Source: Ruegeria sp. R13_0 (GTDB lineage Bacteria; Pseudomonadota; Alphaproteobacteria; Rhodobacterales; Rhodobacteraceae). Taken from it: a DNA stretch of 64,000 nucleotides. Below are positions 24,627-33,612 of the stretch, one piece after another. The notes beneath the pieces were generated by a model. That model was not told where the DNA came from. It ran no database searches and was given only the letters and a program-made list of their open reading frames with translations. The stretch spans positions 248,001-312,000 of the forward strand of contig NZ_JAGHRB010000003.1 in NCBI RefSeq assembly GCF_017743995.1, in the 5' to 3' direction. Made by a program: the position numbers and the translations under genes. The first letter of the stretch is position 1. Each line of letters begins with the position of its first letter.

Positions 24627-26985
24627 GCCTGCTGCCCGAGGCATGTGGACCCTTGCCCGCTCGTTGATCGAGCCGAGCTGGCGCAAGGATGAAATGAGCC
24701 TTTTTCAGATGTTACCGTATGGCTATGTCGTGGACGATGAGGTCATTTCCACACGCAACGGTGGCCTTATCGCCGCTGCAGAAATCACCGGAATCAACGC
24801 AAACACGCTGGACGAAAACGAGTTCGAGTTCCTGGCCGAACGGTTTGAGCGTGTGTTGCGCACAACACCCAACGAGGTGGCGTTTTATGTTCATCGACTG
24901 ACCGTCCCGGCTGAGACTGGTCATGTCATCACAGATCCAACCGGCTTTGCCGGTGCAGTGGCGCAGGCCATGCGCTCAGCGTCCGTCGATGCAGAGCTGA
25001 AAGAACGCAAGATCGTCATCAGCGCCATTCTCCAAAAGCGGCAGGATGAGCGGGCAAAACAGATGTTCGGCATGTCGTCTGGAACGATAGACGAGGAACG
25101 CCGCGAAATGATCGAACAGCTCGACGGTGTTTTCACAACACTGGCGGGCACGCTGGGCGAAAGCCGTGTGCGTCGGCTGAAGCTCAGCGAGGGGCGTTGG
25201 CTCGGCTATTATGGGATGCTGTTGAACGGTCGGTATCAGCCGATCATTCACACGAACATTGCAGAACCCATTGCCTTCAACATGCCGCAAGAGGATGTGC
25301 TGTTTCAGGGCAAGACCGGCAATCTGGTCACGGGCGACGATCAGGAACGCTCCATCCGTGTGTATTCGCTGAAGAATTACCCGATGGCGTCGTTCCCCGG
25401 CATTTTCGACGGGCTGGACCTGCCGGTTGATGTCGTCATTTCGCAATCCTTCCTGCCGATCAGCCGCGCCCAGGCGCAGGAAATGGAACGCCGCAAGTCG
25501 GGACAAATGCGCTCGGCGGGCGACAAAGCGAAGTCGCTTGAAGAGGATTTGTCCATTCTGGCGGACGGTATTGCCTCCGGCACCATGTCACTCGGCAAGC
25601 ACCACCTGTCGATCTGCGTGTTTGGGAACGAAGAAGATCTGAAAACCGCCGAAAAACACATCATCGGTGAAATTCAGATTTCGGGTGGCACAGTGAAGCG
25701 CGAAGCGATGTCGGCCCGTGCGGTGTACTTCGCGCAGCACCCCGGCAATTTCGCATTCCGTCCCCGTGAAGAACTGATTACGGACCAGAACTTTGCAGAC
25801 ATGGTTGCTTTCCACATGCGCCCTAAAGGGTTGGATGCGGAAAAGCTGCCCTGGCCGGGGCCATTGGCGACTTTCCCGACGACACACGGGGACAGCTACG
25901 ATGTTTCGCTGCACCTTCCCAAGACCAGTAAAGACGCCGAAAACCTGCCCTCCGGCCATACGATCGTTCTTGGACCGAACGGATCGGGCAAAACTGTGAT
26001 CGCGATGCTGCTGGCGACTATGGCGGTGGCACAGGGCGCGCGGATCATCGCTTTTGACAAAGACCGGGCAATGGAAGCTCCGATGCGGGCGCTCGGTGCG
26101 CAGTACACCCGCGTCCGGGTGGGCGAACCCACTGGCATGAACCCGTTTCAGACCGAGACGGATGAGGCTGGGCAAAGCTGGCTCGCCAATTGGGTCATCG
26201 CCCTTTTGAGTTATGATGAGCCGTTAACAGCAGAGCAAAAAGACGAAATCACACGGGCTTGCCAAGCCAATGCCACTTTGCCGCCTGCGCTTCAGAACTT
26301 CGATTCACTGGTGGAAAGGTTCAGAGCCTTTGATGATGGCAAAGACCTCTTCAAGCGCGCAAGTGAATGGGCTGGCGAAGGCCGCTTGTCCTGGATGTTT
26401 GGCGAGGGTGGGTCAGATCCGTTTGCTGCTGGCGACCGTCATCTTGTGTTCGATATTTCCGAGGTTCTGGATGGCGAGTTGGTCCGGTTGGCATGGATCA
26501 GCTACGTCATGCGCCAGATCGAGCGCCGCTGTGCCGCGAAAGTGCCCACTGTCTTTGTGATTGATGAAGCCTGGGTGATCGCAGGCAACCCCTACGGCGC
26601 GGAAATCCTCAAGAACGCTTACACCACGTATCGGAAGCTGAACGTCATGATGATGATGATGACGCAGATCCCCGATCACATCCTGTCATCAGCAGCAAGC
26701 AAGTCTATCCTGGAAAACACCAGCACACAGCTCTTGTTCCCCTCTCGATCCGGCAATGAAGCGGATTACCGGGCAATCGGATTGAACGATTCAGAGCTTG
26801 GCGCGCTGAGGGCGCATTTTGGCGACCGCGTAATGCTCATGAAGAAAGGTGATGAGAGTGTTTGGCTCGATGTCGATGTCGGCGCTCTCGGCCCGCTTCT
26901 CCGTGTTCTGAGCGGATCAGACGGAAAATCGTTCCCTGATCCTGATTGGCGACAAAACCCCAACTTCTGGAAGGAAATCACATGA
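24619..26985 (+). CDS. virB4: VirB4-like T4SS ATPase
   Basis: Starting at ATG 24619, with GGGGGAG upstream, the product is 788 aa. It has an N-terminal CagE/TrbE-like domain (VVDDEVISTRNGGLIAAAEI...), Walker A GPNGSGKT near residue 451 and Walker B TVFVIDEAW near 645. VirB4 energises pilus assembly and substrate transfer at the inner membrane. Its C terminus overlaps the start of a tiny lipoprotein gene by 4 bp. Confidence 0.95.
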   Translation: MPKPAARGMWTLARSLIEPSWRKDEMSLFQMLPYGYVVDDEVISTRNGGLIAAAEITGINANTLDENEFEFLAERFERVLRTTPNEVAFYVHRLTVPAETGHVITDPTGFAGAVAQAMRSASVDAELKERKIVISAILQKRQDERAKQMFGMSSGTIDEERREMIEQLDGVFTTLAGTLGESRVRRLKLSEGRWLGYYGMLLNGRYQPIIHTNIAEPIAFNMPQEDVLFQGKTGNLVTGDDQERSIRVYSLKNYPMASFPGIFDGLDLPVDVVISQSFLPISRAQAQEMERRKSGQMRSAGDKAKSLEEDLSILADGIASGTMSLGKHHLSICVFGNEEDLKTAEKHIIGEIQISGGTVKREAMSARAVYFAQHPGNFAFRPREELITDQNFADMVAFHMRPKGLDAEKLPWPGPLATFPTTHGDSYDVSLHLPKTSKDAENLPSGHTIVLGPNGSGKTVIAMLLATMAVAQGARIIAFDKDRAMEAPMRALGAQYTRVRVGEPTGMNPFQTETDEAGQSWLANWVIALLSYDEPLTAEQKDEITRACQANATLPPALQNFDSLVERFRAFDDGKDLFKRASEWAGEGRLSWMFGEGGSDPFAAGDRHLVFDISEVLDGELVRLAWISYVMRQIERRCAAKVPTVFVIDEAWVIAGNPYGAEILKNAYTTYRKLNVMMMMMTQIPDHILSSAASKSILENTSTQLLFPSRSGNEADYRAIGLNDSELGALRAHFGDRVMLMKKGDESVWLDVDVGALGPLLRVLSGSDGKSFPDPDWRQNPNFWKEIT

Positions 26986-27119
26986 AAACCCGCCTTGTCA
27001 TCGCCCTTGTTGTTCTGGCCGCCGTCTCGGCCTGCACCAGCACCTATTCGGGCTATCGCAGCAAATGCGCCTGCGACTTTGAGCGCATGACCCCCCCTGA
27101 AAACTCGGAGCTTGCCTGA
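26982..27119 (+). CDS. VirB7-like lipoprotein, 45 aa
   Basis: The frame starts at ATG 26982, overlapping the virB4 stop by 4 bp, and ends with a TGA sharing its A with the virB5 ATG. The product begins MKTRLVIALVVLAAVSAC, a clear lipoprotein signal with lipobox VSAC, and the mature peptide has two more Cys (KCACDFERMTPPENSELA). VirB7 is a very small lipoprotein that stabilises VirB9 in the outer-membrane core, often through a disulfide, so size, lipobox and extra Cys fit. Placement between virB4 and virB5 rather than before virB8 is unusual, which is why I do not assign the symbol. Confidence 0.75.
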   Translation: MKTRLVIALVVLAAVSACTSTYSGYRSKCACDFERMTPPENSELA

Positions 27120-27865
27120 TGAATATTTCAACGAAATTCCGCACAACCATTGCTGTTTCAGTTCTGGCCGCCCTGCCCGCCCTGGCATCGGCCCAGGGGG
27201 TTCCGGTGGTGGACTCGGCGAATATCACACAGAACGCCGCCAACTCAGCCCGCGAAGTCGCGGAAATGGTCCGCCAGCATGAACAGTTGTTGCAGCAATA
27301 TGAGAAGCTCGAGCAGCAACGCGCCATACTGGAGAACTCCTTCAACGCCATCTCTGGATTGACGGACCTGGATGAGGTCAACAGTCGCAGCTTTTTGAAA
27401 CTGGCAACAGCAGCTGACACGCTAGGATACGCTCTGGACGCGACCGAAGACACGATCGGCGATCTTCCAGGTGTGGCCGGGCTGGCAATGGAACGCCGAT
27501 CGATCAACCTGGGGCTGAACAATGGCATCCTGAAAGAGTTCAGCACGTCGGATGTGCCGGCCCGGCGCATTCTCTCGGAGCGAGGCGGCGCTGGCCTGAT
27601 GGCATCTGCCCTGGGTGAACAGGGCTATGACATGGCGGGCAAACTTTCTGAAGACGCTGAAAAGCTGCGCGGCGAAATCGGCCAGCAGGAAGACCTGAAG
27701 GATGCCATCGACTACAACACGGCGGTTCTCCTGAAACTCCTGCAAGTTGAAATTGAAATCTTGCGCGCAACTTCGGCTAATGCTCTGGCGTCGGGCACGG
27801 ATCTGGCTGCAACCGCAGCTGATCTTTCGACACTCAGCAACTATGTACGAGGAACCTCACAATGA
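27119..27865 (+). CDS. virB5: VirB5-like minor pilin/adhesin
   Basis: The 248-aa secreted protein has a signal peptide (IAVSVLAALPALASAQG) followed by VPVVDSANITQNAANSAREV and a long helical region with coiled-coil character (QHEQLLQQYEKLEQQRAILENSF), as in VirB5/TrbJ proteins. It would sit at the pilus tip. It overlaps the lipoprotein gene by 1 bp and the next gene by 4 bp. TrbJ-like is an alternative name for this branch. Confidence 0.85.
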   Translation: MNISTKFRTTIAVSVLAALPALASAQGVPVVDSANITQNAANSAREVAEMVRQHEQLLQQYEKLEQQRAILENSFNAISGLTDLDEVNSRSFLKLATAADTLGYALDATEDTIGDLPGVAGLAMERRSINLGLNNGILKEFSTSDVPARRILSERGGAGLMASALGEQGYDMAGKLSEDAEKLRGEIGQQEDLKDAIDYNTAVLLKLLQVEIEILRATSANALASGTDLAATAADLSTLSNYVRGTSQ

Positions 27866-28362
27866 AACTCCGCTCAACTCTTATCCTGACCATTGCAGCA
27901 GCCGCCGTTTTGTCGGGGGCTGCATCGGCCCAGGTGAAGCTGCGACCCACACCAAATGTCGATTGGCCTTTTGGCGAGTACCGAGTGTGCTTTGGAAATA
28001 CGGGTGTCAACAACGTCGCTAAACAGTTTGTTGAAGAAGATCAGGCGCGTATGGCCGATGCTGGTCAGCCAGCGGACAAGCAATATCTTGTAAACAACTG
28101 GTCAGTCGTAATCCTCAATGAACAGATCATTGCTGCTCACGAGTATACAGCAAAACAGTGCGAATTGCGAAAGGCCGGTGAAGGGTTCGATACGGATTGC
28201 CCACTCGGAAACATGAGCCGTAGTGCTGCGGTGAAAGCTGTTGGTGCGGATAAGCCTGAATTTTGGAACCAACCTTCATCGCAACATGCTGAACTCAAGA
28301 AAGAGCAAAAAGCTCGGCTGAATAATCTCGGCCCAGTGTTAGCGGAGGCATGTGGGCCGTGA
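27862..28362 (+). CDS. Secreted four-Cys protein in T4SS operon
   Basis: The 166-aa product has a signal peptide (LILTIAAAAVLSGAASAQ) and a mature domain with cysteines in EYRVCFGN, AKQCELRK, DTDCPLGN and the C-terminal EACGP. Four Cys suggest two disulfides. I recognise no family. It lies between virB5 and virB6 and overlaps virB6 by 13 bp, a position where entry-exclusion or core accessory proteins are found in other systems. The DsbAB pair on the left side could supply its oxidation. Confidence 0.65.
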   Translation: MKLRSTLILTIAAAAVLSGAASAQVKLRPTPNVDWPFGEYRVCFGNTGVNNVAKQFVEEDQARMADAGQPADKQYLVNNWSVVILNEQIIAAHEYTAKQCELRKAGEGFDTDCPLGNMSRSAAVKAVGADKPEFWNQPSSQHAELKKEQKARLNNLGPVLAEACGP

Positions 28363-29414
28363 TTCAAGATTTCGTCAGCTCGATTGAAACAGCAATCAAC
28401 AACTTCTCACAGAACGCCTTCAATAGCCTGGCTGCGGATCTCGCAGCCGGTCTATGGGCCATCGCCGCTCTAATCTTCGTGGCAATGTTGATCAACGGTG
28501 TTTTGCAGATCCGAGAGATTGGGTTCGGTGGTTATGTCGGCTGGATCATTCGGGCGACGATCATCATCGGCATGGCCTCAAGCTGGAGCTTCTTTCAGCC
28601 GATCTATCAAGGCATCCAAACACTGCCTGACAGCATTGCCGGGGCTCTTACCGGCACAACGAATGTCTGGCAGGCGCTCGATGATATTGCGGACCAGTGC
28701 TTTACTATGGGGCAAACCGCCATTGAGAACGCCACATGGGGCCTAAGCATCACCGGGGCTGTTCTCTGGGTAGTCGGGGCAATTATTGTCGCATTCGGGA
28801 CAGGGATTGCGCTGATCGCCAAAGGCGGAATGGCGGTGCTACTCGGCTTAGCGCCGGTATTCATTGCAACACTGCTTAGCTCAGCAACGGCCAATATCTT
28901 CGCGGCATGGGCAAAAACAACTGTGGGCCTCGTCATGGTCATAGTCGTGCTGACAGGCATCGTTTCGCTCATTCAAACACTGTTTGCCGCTGAGCTGGAC
29001 ACCGTTGAAGATGTGAACAACATGAAGGCGAGTGGCCGTTTTCTAGCCGTGTGCATTATCTCAATTGTAATGCTTACGCAGATTCCTTCCCTCGCTGGGG
29101 GGATGTCAGGTGCAATTGTATCCGCATCATCGGGCCTAGCGGTTGCGACCGGTGCTGCAGCAGCCGCCAGAAGCGCACTGGGCACGGCAGTTGATGGCGG
29201 GCGTGGCGCAGTAGCCGGTGGGAAAACTGCCGCCGCTATGGCCTCCGCAGCCCGCGACGGGACAGGGGTTCGTGATAGCGCCTCGCGCGCGATGCAGGCG
29301 CGTCGGGACATTGCACACAGAGCCCGCAATCAGGATGGGGCAGCTCGTCAGAGCTACGCCGCTGACCGTTACCGGCAGAGCATTCGACAAGCTCGCGCCA
29401 ATAAATCTTCATAA
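28350..29414 (+). CDS. virB6: VirB6-like polytopic channel protein
   Basis: The 354-aa protein has five or more hydrophobic segments, including AADLAAGLWAIAALIFVAMLI, FGTGIALIAKGGMAVLLGLAPVFIATLL and TTVGLVMVIVVLTGIVSLI, and a polar Ala/Arg-rich C terminus of about 90 residues (AAARSALGTAVDGGRGAV...). The central GLAPVFI motif is typical of VirB6/TrbL. It forms part of the inner-membrane DNA channel. It is followed 17 bp later by virB8. Confidence 0.9.
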   Translation: MWAVIQDFVSSIETAINNFSQNAFNSLAADLAAGLWAIAALIFVAMLINGVLQIREIGFGGYVGWIIRATIIIGMASSWSFFQPIYQGIQTLPDSIAGALTGTTNVWQALDDIADQCFTMGQTAIENATWGLSITGAVLWVVGAIIVAFGTGIALIAKGGMAVLLGLAPVFIATLLSSATANIFAAWAKTTVGLVMVIVVLTGIVSLIQTLFAAELDTVEDVNNMKASGRFLAVCIISIVMLTQIPSLAGGMSGAIVSASSGLAVATGAAAAARSALGTAVDGGRGAVAGGKTAAAMASAARDGTGVRDSASRAMQARRDIAHRARNQDGAARQSYAADRYRQSIRQARANKSS

Positions 29415-29431
29415 ATCGAGGTACAGAGCAA

Positions 29432-30076
29432 ATGTCACACGTGACAGATCACGAAAAAGAACTCTTTCTGGGCGCACGCCGCGATGCCTTCAAATGGCAG
29501 GTATTCGGCATGGTCGGTATGGCAATGGGCGTGGCCTCTATGATTGGCTGGGCGATGCTCCTTCCCTTGAAGGAAATCCGGGCGGTGCCATTCTCCATTG
29601 ATCCGGACACAAAGCTCCCGGTGCTGCTGACTGAAAAGGTCGAAGAACTGGGACCATCTGAAGCGATGGCCTTCCGTGAAGTCGCAAATTATGTGCGCGA
29701 CCGGGAAACCTATGATGTCCAGGACAACAACGAGCGCCTGAAATCGGTACTGCGTCGTTCTGATGAGCTGGCCGAAACGTCTTACCGCGAACTGTGGGAT
29801 GGGTCGAACGACAACCATCCGGACGAAATCTATACGCCCAAGACAAAGGTGCAGACCGAGGTTCTGGGCGTCTCGCCGGTCAACGATGAGACGGTGCAGG
29901 TCGAGATCCGCAAGTCCCTGATCGTGCCAAACCAAGCAACGGCCTCAGCCCGCTACGTGGTCACAGTGACCTACGGGTTTGAGGAGAAAATCGTGACGTC
30001 GATGGATGAGCTTCTGGAAAATCCGTTTGGCTTTGTCGTCACCAATTACCGCGTAGACGCCATGGGGAACATCTGA
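29432..30076 (+). CDS. virB8: VirB8-like inner-membrane assembly protein
   Basis: The 214-aa protein has a short cytoplasmic N terminus, one transmembrane helix (FGMVGMAMGVASMIGWAMLLPL) and a periplasmic NTF2-like domain with KEIRAVPFSIDP and NPFGFVVTNYRVD, the usual VirB8 ending. VirB8 nucleates the core complex and contacts VirB9 and VirB10. It shares 1 bp with virB9. Confidence 0.92.
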   Translation: MSHVTDHEKELFLGARRDAFKWQVFGMVGMAMGVASMIGWAMLLPLKEIRAVPFSIDPDTKLPVLLTEKVEELGPSEAMAFREVANYVRDRETYDVQDNNERLKSVLRRSDELAETSYRELWDGSNDNHPDEIYTPKTKVQTEVLGVSPVNDETVQVEIRKSLIVPNQATASARYVVTVTYGFEEKIVTSMDELLENPFGFVVTNYRVDAMGNI

Positions 30077-30900
30077 TGCTGCGTAGGCTCAACATACTCA
30101 CGACCGCCGCTGCAGTCTTGGCACTCGCTACGCCGCTGCTTGCAGAAATCACACCGACGCCAGACGGAAAGAATGCGGATCACCGCATCACGCATTTCCA
30201 TTACGTCGAGAACCAGGTGTACCGCATCCCTGTGGGTGAACGCCTGATTACCTATGTTCACTTTCCGCAGGGCGAAACCGTCCGCAGCATTGGTGCGGGC
30301 GACACTGAAAGTTTTCAGATCACCCGCCTGCAGGAAGGTCGCGTTATCGCGTTCAAGCCGGAAATCCTGAACTCGGATTCAAACTTGACCGTGCTGACCA
30401 ATCGCGGGAAATACAACTTCTATCTGGTTCCGGCCGAGAGCGCCGCCGAACGTAAACGAGTACCGTTTCGGGTCACGTTCTATAGCAAGAACAACAGCGG
30501 CGGGACCACAACGCGTCGTGGCACGGTAGCACGCAGCGAGCCGAAACCAACAGGCCGGTTTGTGAACCAAAACTACTCACGCTCGGGCAAAGCTGACTTT
30601 GCGCCGACCGCCGTGTGGGATGATGGCGTTCACACCTATATGCAGATCCCGCAGGATGCGGAACTGCCGGGTATCTTCCGTGTCCTGCCTGATGGCCGCG
30701 AGCTGATGGTGAACACCACAGTCAAAGAGCGCGGCATTATCCAGGTGCAGGGCCTTTCCGACCTTTGGACATTGCGCATCGAGGACACGTCGATCTGCGT
30801 CCGCAACGATGGTGACAAGCTGCAACAGGCCAGCGTGCGCGGCAAAACGGGCAGACCGGTGACATCGCAGAAGGTCGCGTCTGCCGGGGTCAGCAAGTAA
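30076..30900 (+). CDS. virB9: VirB9-like outer-membrane core protein
   Basis: The 274-aa secreted protein (signal LNILTTAAAVLALATPLLA) has an N-terminal domain with NQVYRIPVGERLITYVHFPQGE and a C-terminal VirB9/CagX domain with APTAVWDDGVHTYMQIPQ, ELPGIFRVLPDG and RGIIQVQGLSDLWTLR. It forms the outer-membrane ring with VirB7 and VirB10. It shares 1 bp with the downstream virB10 N-terminal gene. Confidence 0.93.
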   Translation: MLRRLNILTTAAAVLALATPLLAEITPTPDGKNADHRITHFHYVENQVYRIPVGERLITYVHFPQGETVRSIGAGDTESFQITRLQEGRVIAFKPEILNSDSNLTVLTNRGKYNFYLVPAESAAERKRVPFRVTFYSKNNSGGTTTRRGTVARSEPKPTGRFVNQNYSRSGKADFAPTAVWDDGVHTYMQIPQDAELPGIFRVLPDGRELMVNTTVKERGIIQVQGLSDLWTLRIEDTSICVRNDGDKLQQASVRGKTGRPVTSQKVASAGVSK

Positions 30901-31583
30901 TGGACCGGGAACAGACAATCGCAGCACGGGTGGCGGCGGAACAGCCGTCGCAACGTGTCCGGAAGAAGTTCGACCCTAAGAAGCTCTTTGTCGTTGCCAT
31001 AGGTGGGGCGTTTTTTGTGGGTTTCGCTTGGTTCGTATTGGGCGATGAAAACAAAAGCTCAAACACAGGCGTTCGCGTTGACGCTCTGCAACAGAGTGGT
31101 GGTGAGCGTTACGGGCTTTTGACGGCACGAGGGCCAGAGGTCGATGAGCCAAAACCAGAGGCTTTGCCCGAGGAAATTGCGGTGGCAACGCCCGACTCAA
31201 CTCCACAGCCGGTTGAATTCATTGGGTTTGATAAAGCCTTGAAAACCATCGAGCAACAAAATGGCCGGATTTCAGACCTGCAAGACGAACTGACGGATGC
31301 GAAAGTTTCGCTGTCAGAAAAAGACGGTGAAATCGCAACGCTGAACCTGACCAATGAACGCCTGCAGGTCAGGTATGACGAGCGCGAGAAAAAGTTTCAG
31401 ACTGAGCTTGCCCAGGCGGTTGCGGATGCAGAGGCCCGGGCGCTCGCCAGTATGAGCCACTTGCAGACTACGGGTCTGACTGATGATGAGCGGCGCAGGC
31501 TTGAAGAACTCAAGCGGATGCGCGAGCGCCAAAACCAGTCAGACGGCATCGTGTTCGATGAAAACCCACTTCGTAGAAACTGA
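30900..31583 (+). CDS. VirB10 N-terminal half (inner-membrane anchor and coiled coil) as separate gene
   Basis: The 227-aa protein has a cytoplasmic start, one transmembrane helix near residues 30-48 (KLFVVAIGGAFFVGFAWFVLG), a Pro-rich periplasmic linker and a coiled coil (residues about 115-175), ending with ERQNQSDGIVFDENPLRRN. This is the layout of the first half of VirB10, including the coiled-coil and the basic RMRERxxSDxIVFDE junction. The usual C-terminal TrbI domain is absent and is encoded by the next gene. The stop is followed 11 bp later by a new ATG with its own ribosome-binding site, so it is a gene split rather than a frameshift. See findings. Confidence 0.82.
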   Translation: MDREQTIAARVAAEQPSQRVRKKFDPKKLFVVAIGGAFFVGFAWFVLGDENKSSNTGVRVDALQQSGGERYGLLTARGPEVDEPKPEALPEEIAVATPDSTPQPVEFIGFDKALKTIEQQNGRISDLQDELTDAKVSLSEKDGEIATLNLTNERLQVRYDEREKKFQTELAQAVADAEARALASMSHLQTTGLTDDERRRLEELKRMRERQNQSDGIVFDENPLRRN

Positions 31584-31594
31584 TGGAGCTGACG

Positions 31595-32428
31595 ATGAAC
31601 AGAACAGCAATCACCCTCGCCCTGGTCACGTTGGCGACAAGCGCGATGGCACAGGAAGCACCCGGTCAAAACTACCAGCCGATCAATGGTGGTTCGCAGC
31701 CGGTGATATTTCAGCCCTACCCCCCTGCCCCGCAGCCAGTCCAGGTACAACCGGATGACACCCGTTTGCCTGAAGAACAGCGCGGCTATCAGGAAAACCA
31801 AAACACGACATGGCAAAACAATCTGGTTGAAGAATATCCCCCCATCGTCGGGGCCTCGATCATTGACGATCCGTCGCGGACCCTGACGCAAGGCACGGTA
31901 TTGTCGGCGGTATTCGGTGGCGCGGTCAGCTCGGAGCTGCCCGGTAGTGTCGTGGCGACAATCACACGTGGCGTCTACTCGATGGACGGCACTCGTTTGC
32001 TTCTGCCGCGTGGATCGAAGCTCTATGGCGAGTATCGAGCGGATACGACATTGGCGCAAACGCGCATCATGATTGTTTGGAGCCGTGTCATCACGCCTGA
32101 CGGCCTGTCCGCGCAGATCGGATCGGCGGGCACGGACGGACAGGGCAGAACCGGCGCGACCGGCAGGGTGAACACACACTTTGGGAAGCGGTTCGGAACT
32201 GCTGCGCTGTTGTCCATCATCGGCATAGCGCCTGTCGCGCTGGTGTCTGACAACGATAGCAACAACTCGGTTCGCACTGATCTGGCAACACAAGTGGGTT
32301 CAAACCTGCAAAACGCCACGGCAGCGGCGCTTGATGAATACCTGCGCATCACTCCGACAGTCTTTGTCGATCAGGGCAGTCGCATCAACGCGATCCTGCA
32401 GCGCGACGTTGTGTTCGACAGCTTCTGA
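31595..32428 (+). CDS. VirB10 C-terminal TrbI domain with its own signal peptide
   Basis: I start at ATG 31595, preceded by GGAG, giving 277 aa that begin with a Sec signal (MNRTAITLALVTLATSAMAQ). After a Pro/Gln-rich linker comes the VirB10/TrbI beta-barrel domain: LTQGTVLSAVFGGAVSSELPG, DGTRLLLPRGSKLYGEY, WSRVITPDG and the hydrophobic antenna-like FGTAALLSIIGIAPVALV. Normal VirB10 has this domain joined to the inner-membrane helix, spanning both membranes. Here the outer-membrane core domain would be exported alone and cleaved. An intact reading frame and good start signal argue against a pseudogene. Confidence 0.85.
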   Translation: MNRTAITLALVTLATSAMAQEAPGQNYQPINGGSQPVIFQPYPPAPQPVQVQPDDTRLPEEQRGYQENQNTTWQNNLVEEYPPIVGASIIDDPSRTLTQGTVLSAVFGGAVSSELPGSVVATITRGVYSMDGTRLLLPRGSKLYGEYRADTTLAQTRIMIVWSRVITPDGLSAQIGSAGTDGQGRTGATGRVNTHFGKRFGTAALLSIIGIAPVALVSDNDSNNSVRTDLATQVGSNLQNATAAALDEYLRITPTVFVDQGSRINAILQRDVVFDSF

Positions 32429-33441
32429 TGAGCGGACGAAACGGCAATGGCCTTCTGGAACATTACACCAGCAAGATCGAGCATCTGCTGCACGATGAAG
32501 GCCTGAGCGAAATTTCTGTGAATCCTGACGGATCGGTCTGGGTCGAAGAAATGGGCACAACGCACATGACCAGGACAGACATCACGCTGAACAGAGACGA
32601 TGTAGAAAACATCGGGCGCTGCGTGGCCGGTTTCAGCAACGTGACATTCGGAGAAAAGAAACCCATTGCGACGGCCAACGTGCCGACACAGCAGGGCAAA
32701 GCGCGGGTGCAGGTCGTGATTCCGCCAGCGACAACCGGCGTCGGGTCCGTGGCGATCCGCCTGCTCCGCGTGAAAACCGTCGATCTGGGCGCGTTCGGCT
32801 TCGCCAGCAAAGAGGCGGCGTTGGCAGAAAACAACGATCACAGCGCGCTTGAAAAGGCTCGGGCTGCTCTCGCTGCCGGAACAATGAACTTTGACGAGCT
32901 GGCCGATCTTGCGATGCTAAGCAAATGGAACGTGATCATTGCGGGGGGCACGTCGTCTGGCAAAACCACCGTTCTCAATGCAATGCTGAAGCGCGTCGAT
33001 CCTGGCGAACGGATCGTGACGATTGAAGAAGTGGCCGAGCTGGACATCGAGCAACCCAATTCTGTCGATCTGCTTGCTGACCGTTCAGAAGAAGATGGCC
33101 CTCGATCACCAACAAGGCTGCTGGAATCGGCGCTGCGGTTACGGCCTGACCGCCTCGTCTGCGGTGAAATCCGGGGCGACGACGCGAATATGTTCCTGGA
33201 ACTGGTGAACACCGGCCACGATGGATCTGTCTGCACCATGCACGCCAACTCGCCAGTAGATGCCATTGGACGTATGAGCAAGATGGTGCGTCGCGGATCT
33301 CCGACCGTTCAAAAGTCAGAGGTAGTCGATGACATCCGGGCCACCATTCACATGATCGTTCACATGAAGAAAATCGGTGACGAACGGAAGGTCAACGGAG
33401 TGATCTTCCCGCCGCTGATGACCGCTGACCAACTTATCTGA
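32428..33441 (+). CDS. virB11: VirB11-like hexameric ATPase
   Basis: The 337-aa cytoplasmic ATPase has the secretion-ATPase features in order: an N-terminal domain with SVWVEEMG, Walker A IIAGGTSSGKTT near residue 171, an Asp box RIVTIEEVAELDI, Walker B RPDRLVCGEIRG and a His box HDGSVCTMHANSP. VirB11 powers pilus assembly and substrate switching with VirB4 and VirD4. It shares 1 bp with the VirB10 C-terminal gene. Confidence 0.95.
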   Translation: MSGRNGNGLLEHYTSKIEHLLHDEGLSEISVNPDGSVWVEEMGTTHMTRTDITLNRDDVENIGRCVAGFSNVTFGEKKPIATANVPTQQGKARVQVVIPPATTGVGSVAIRLLRVKTVDLGAFGFASKEAALAENNDHSALEKARAALAAGTMNFDELADLAMLSKWNVIIAGGTSSGKTTVLNAMLKRVDPGERIVTIEEVAELDIEQPNSVDLLADRSEEDGPRSPTRLLESALRLRPDRLVCGEIRGDDANMFLELVNTGHDGSVCTMHANSPVDAIGRMSKMVRRGSPTVQKSEVVDDIRATIHMIVHMKKIGDERKVNGVIFPPLMTADQLI

Positions 33442-33453
33442 AGGCGAAATAGA

Positions 33454-33612
33454 ATGAAAAAATTTGAGTATCGCAATGTCTTGATGCGGGTAGAGGAAAA
33501 TGCAGGCGAGAAGTTTGCGAAGCTCGGGCAAGACGGTTGGGAAATGGTCGGCGTCGTACCTGCCGAGTTTGGCATCGTGTGCTTCTTCAAACGCGAGCTG
33601 ACCGATGGCTGA
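33454..33612 (+). CDS. DUF4177-like small protein, 52 aa
   Basis: The frame begins MKKFEYRNVLMRVEENAGEK and contains LGQDGWEMVGVVP and a final CFFKREL, matching the compact DUF4177 fold. It lies in the 160-bp gap between virB11 and virD4 and overlaps virD4 by 8 bp, with GGCGAAAT upstream. The function of DUF4177 is unknown. Its fixed place between two transfer ATPases suggests a small regulator or coupling factor. Confidence 0.75.
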   Translation: MKKFEYRNVLMRVEENAGEKFAKLGQDGWEMVGVVPAEFGIVCFFKRELTDG

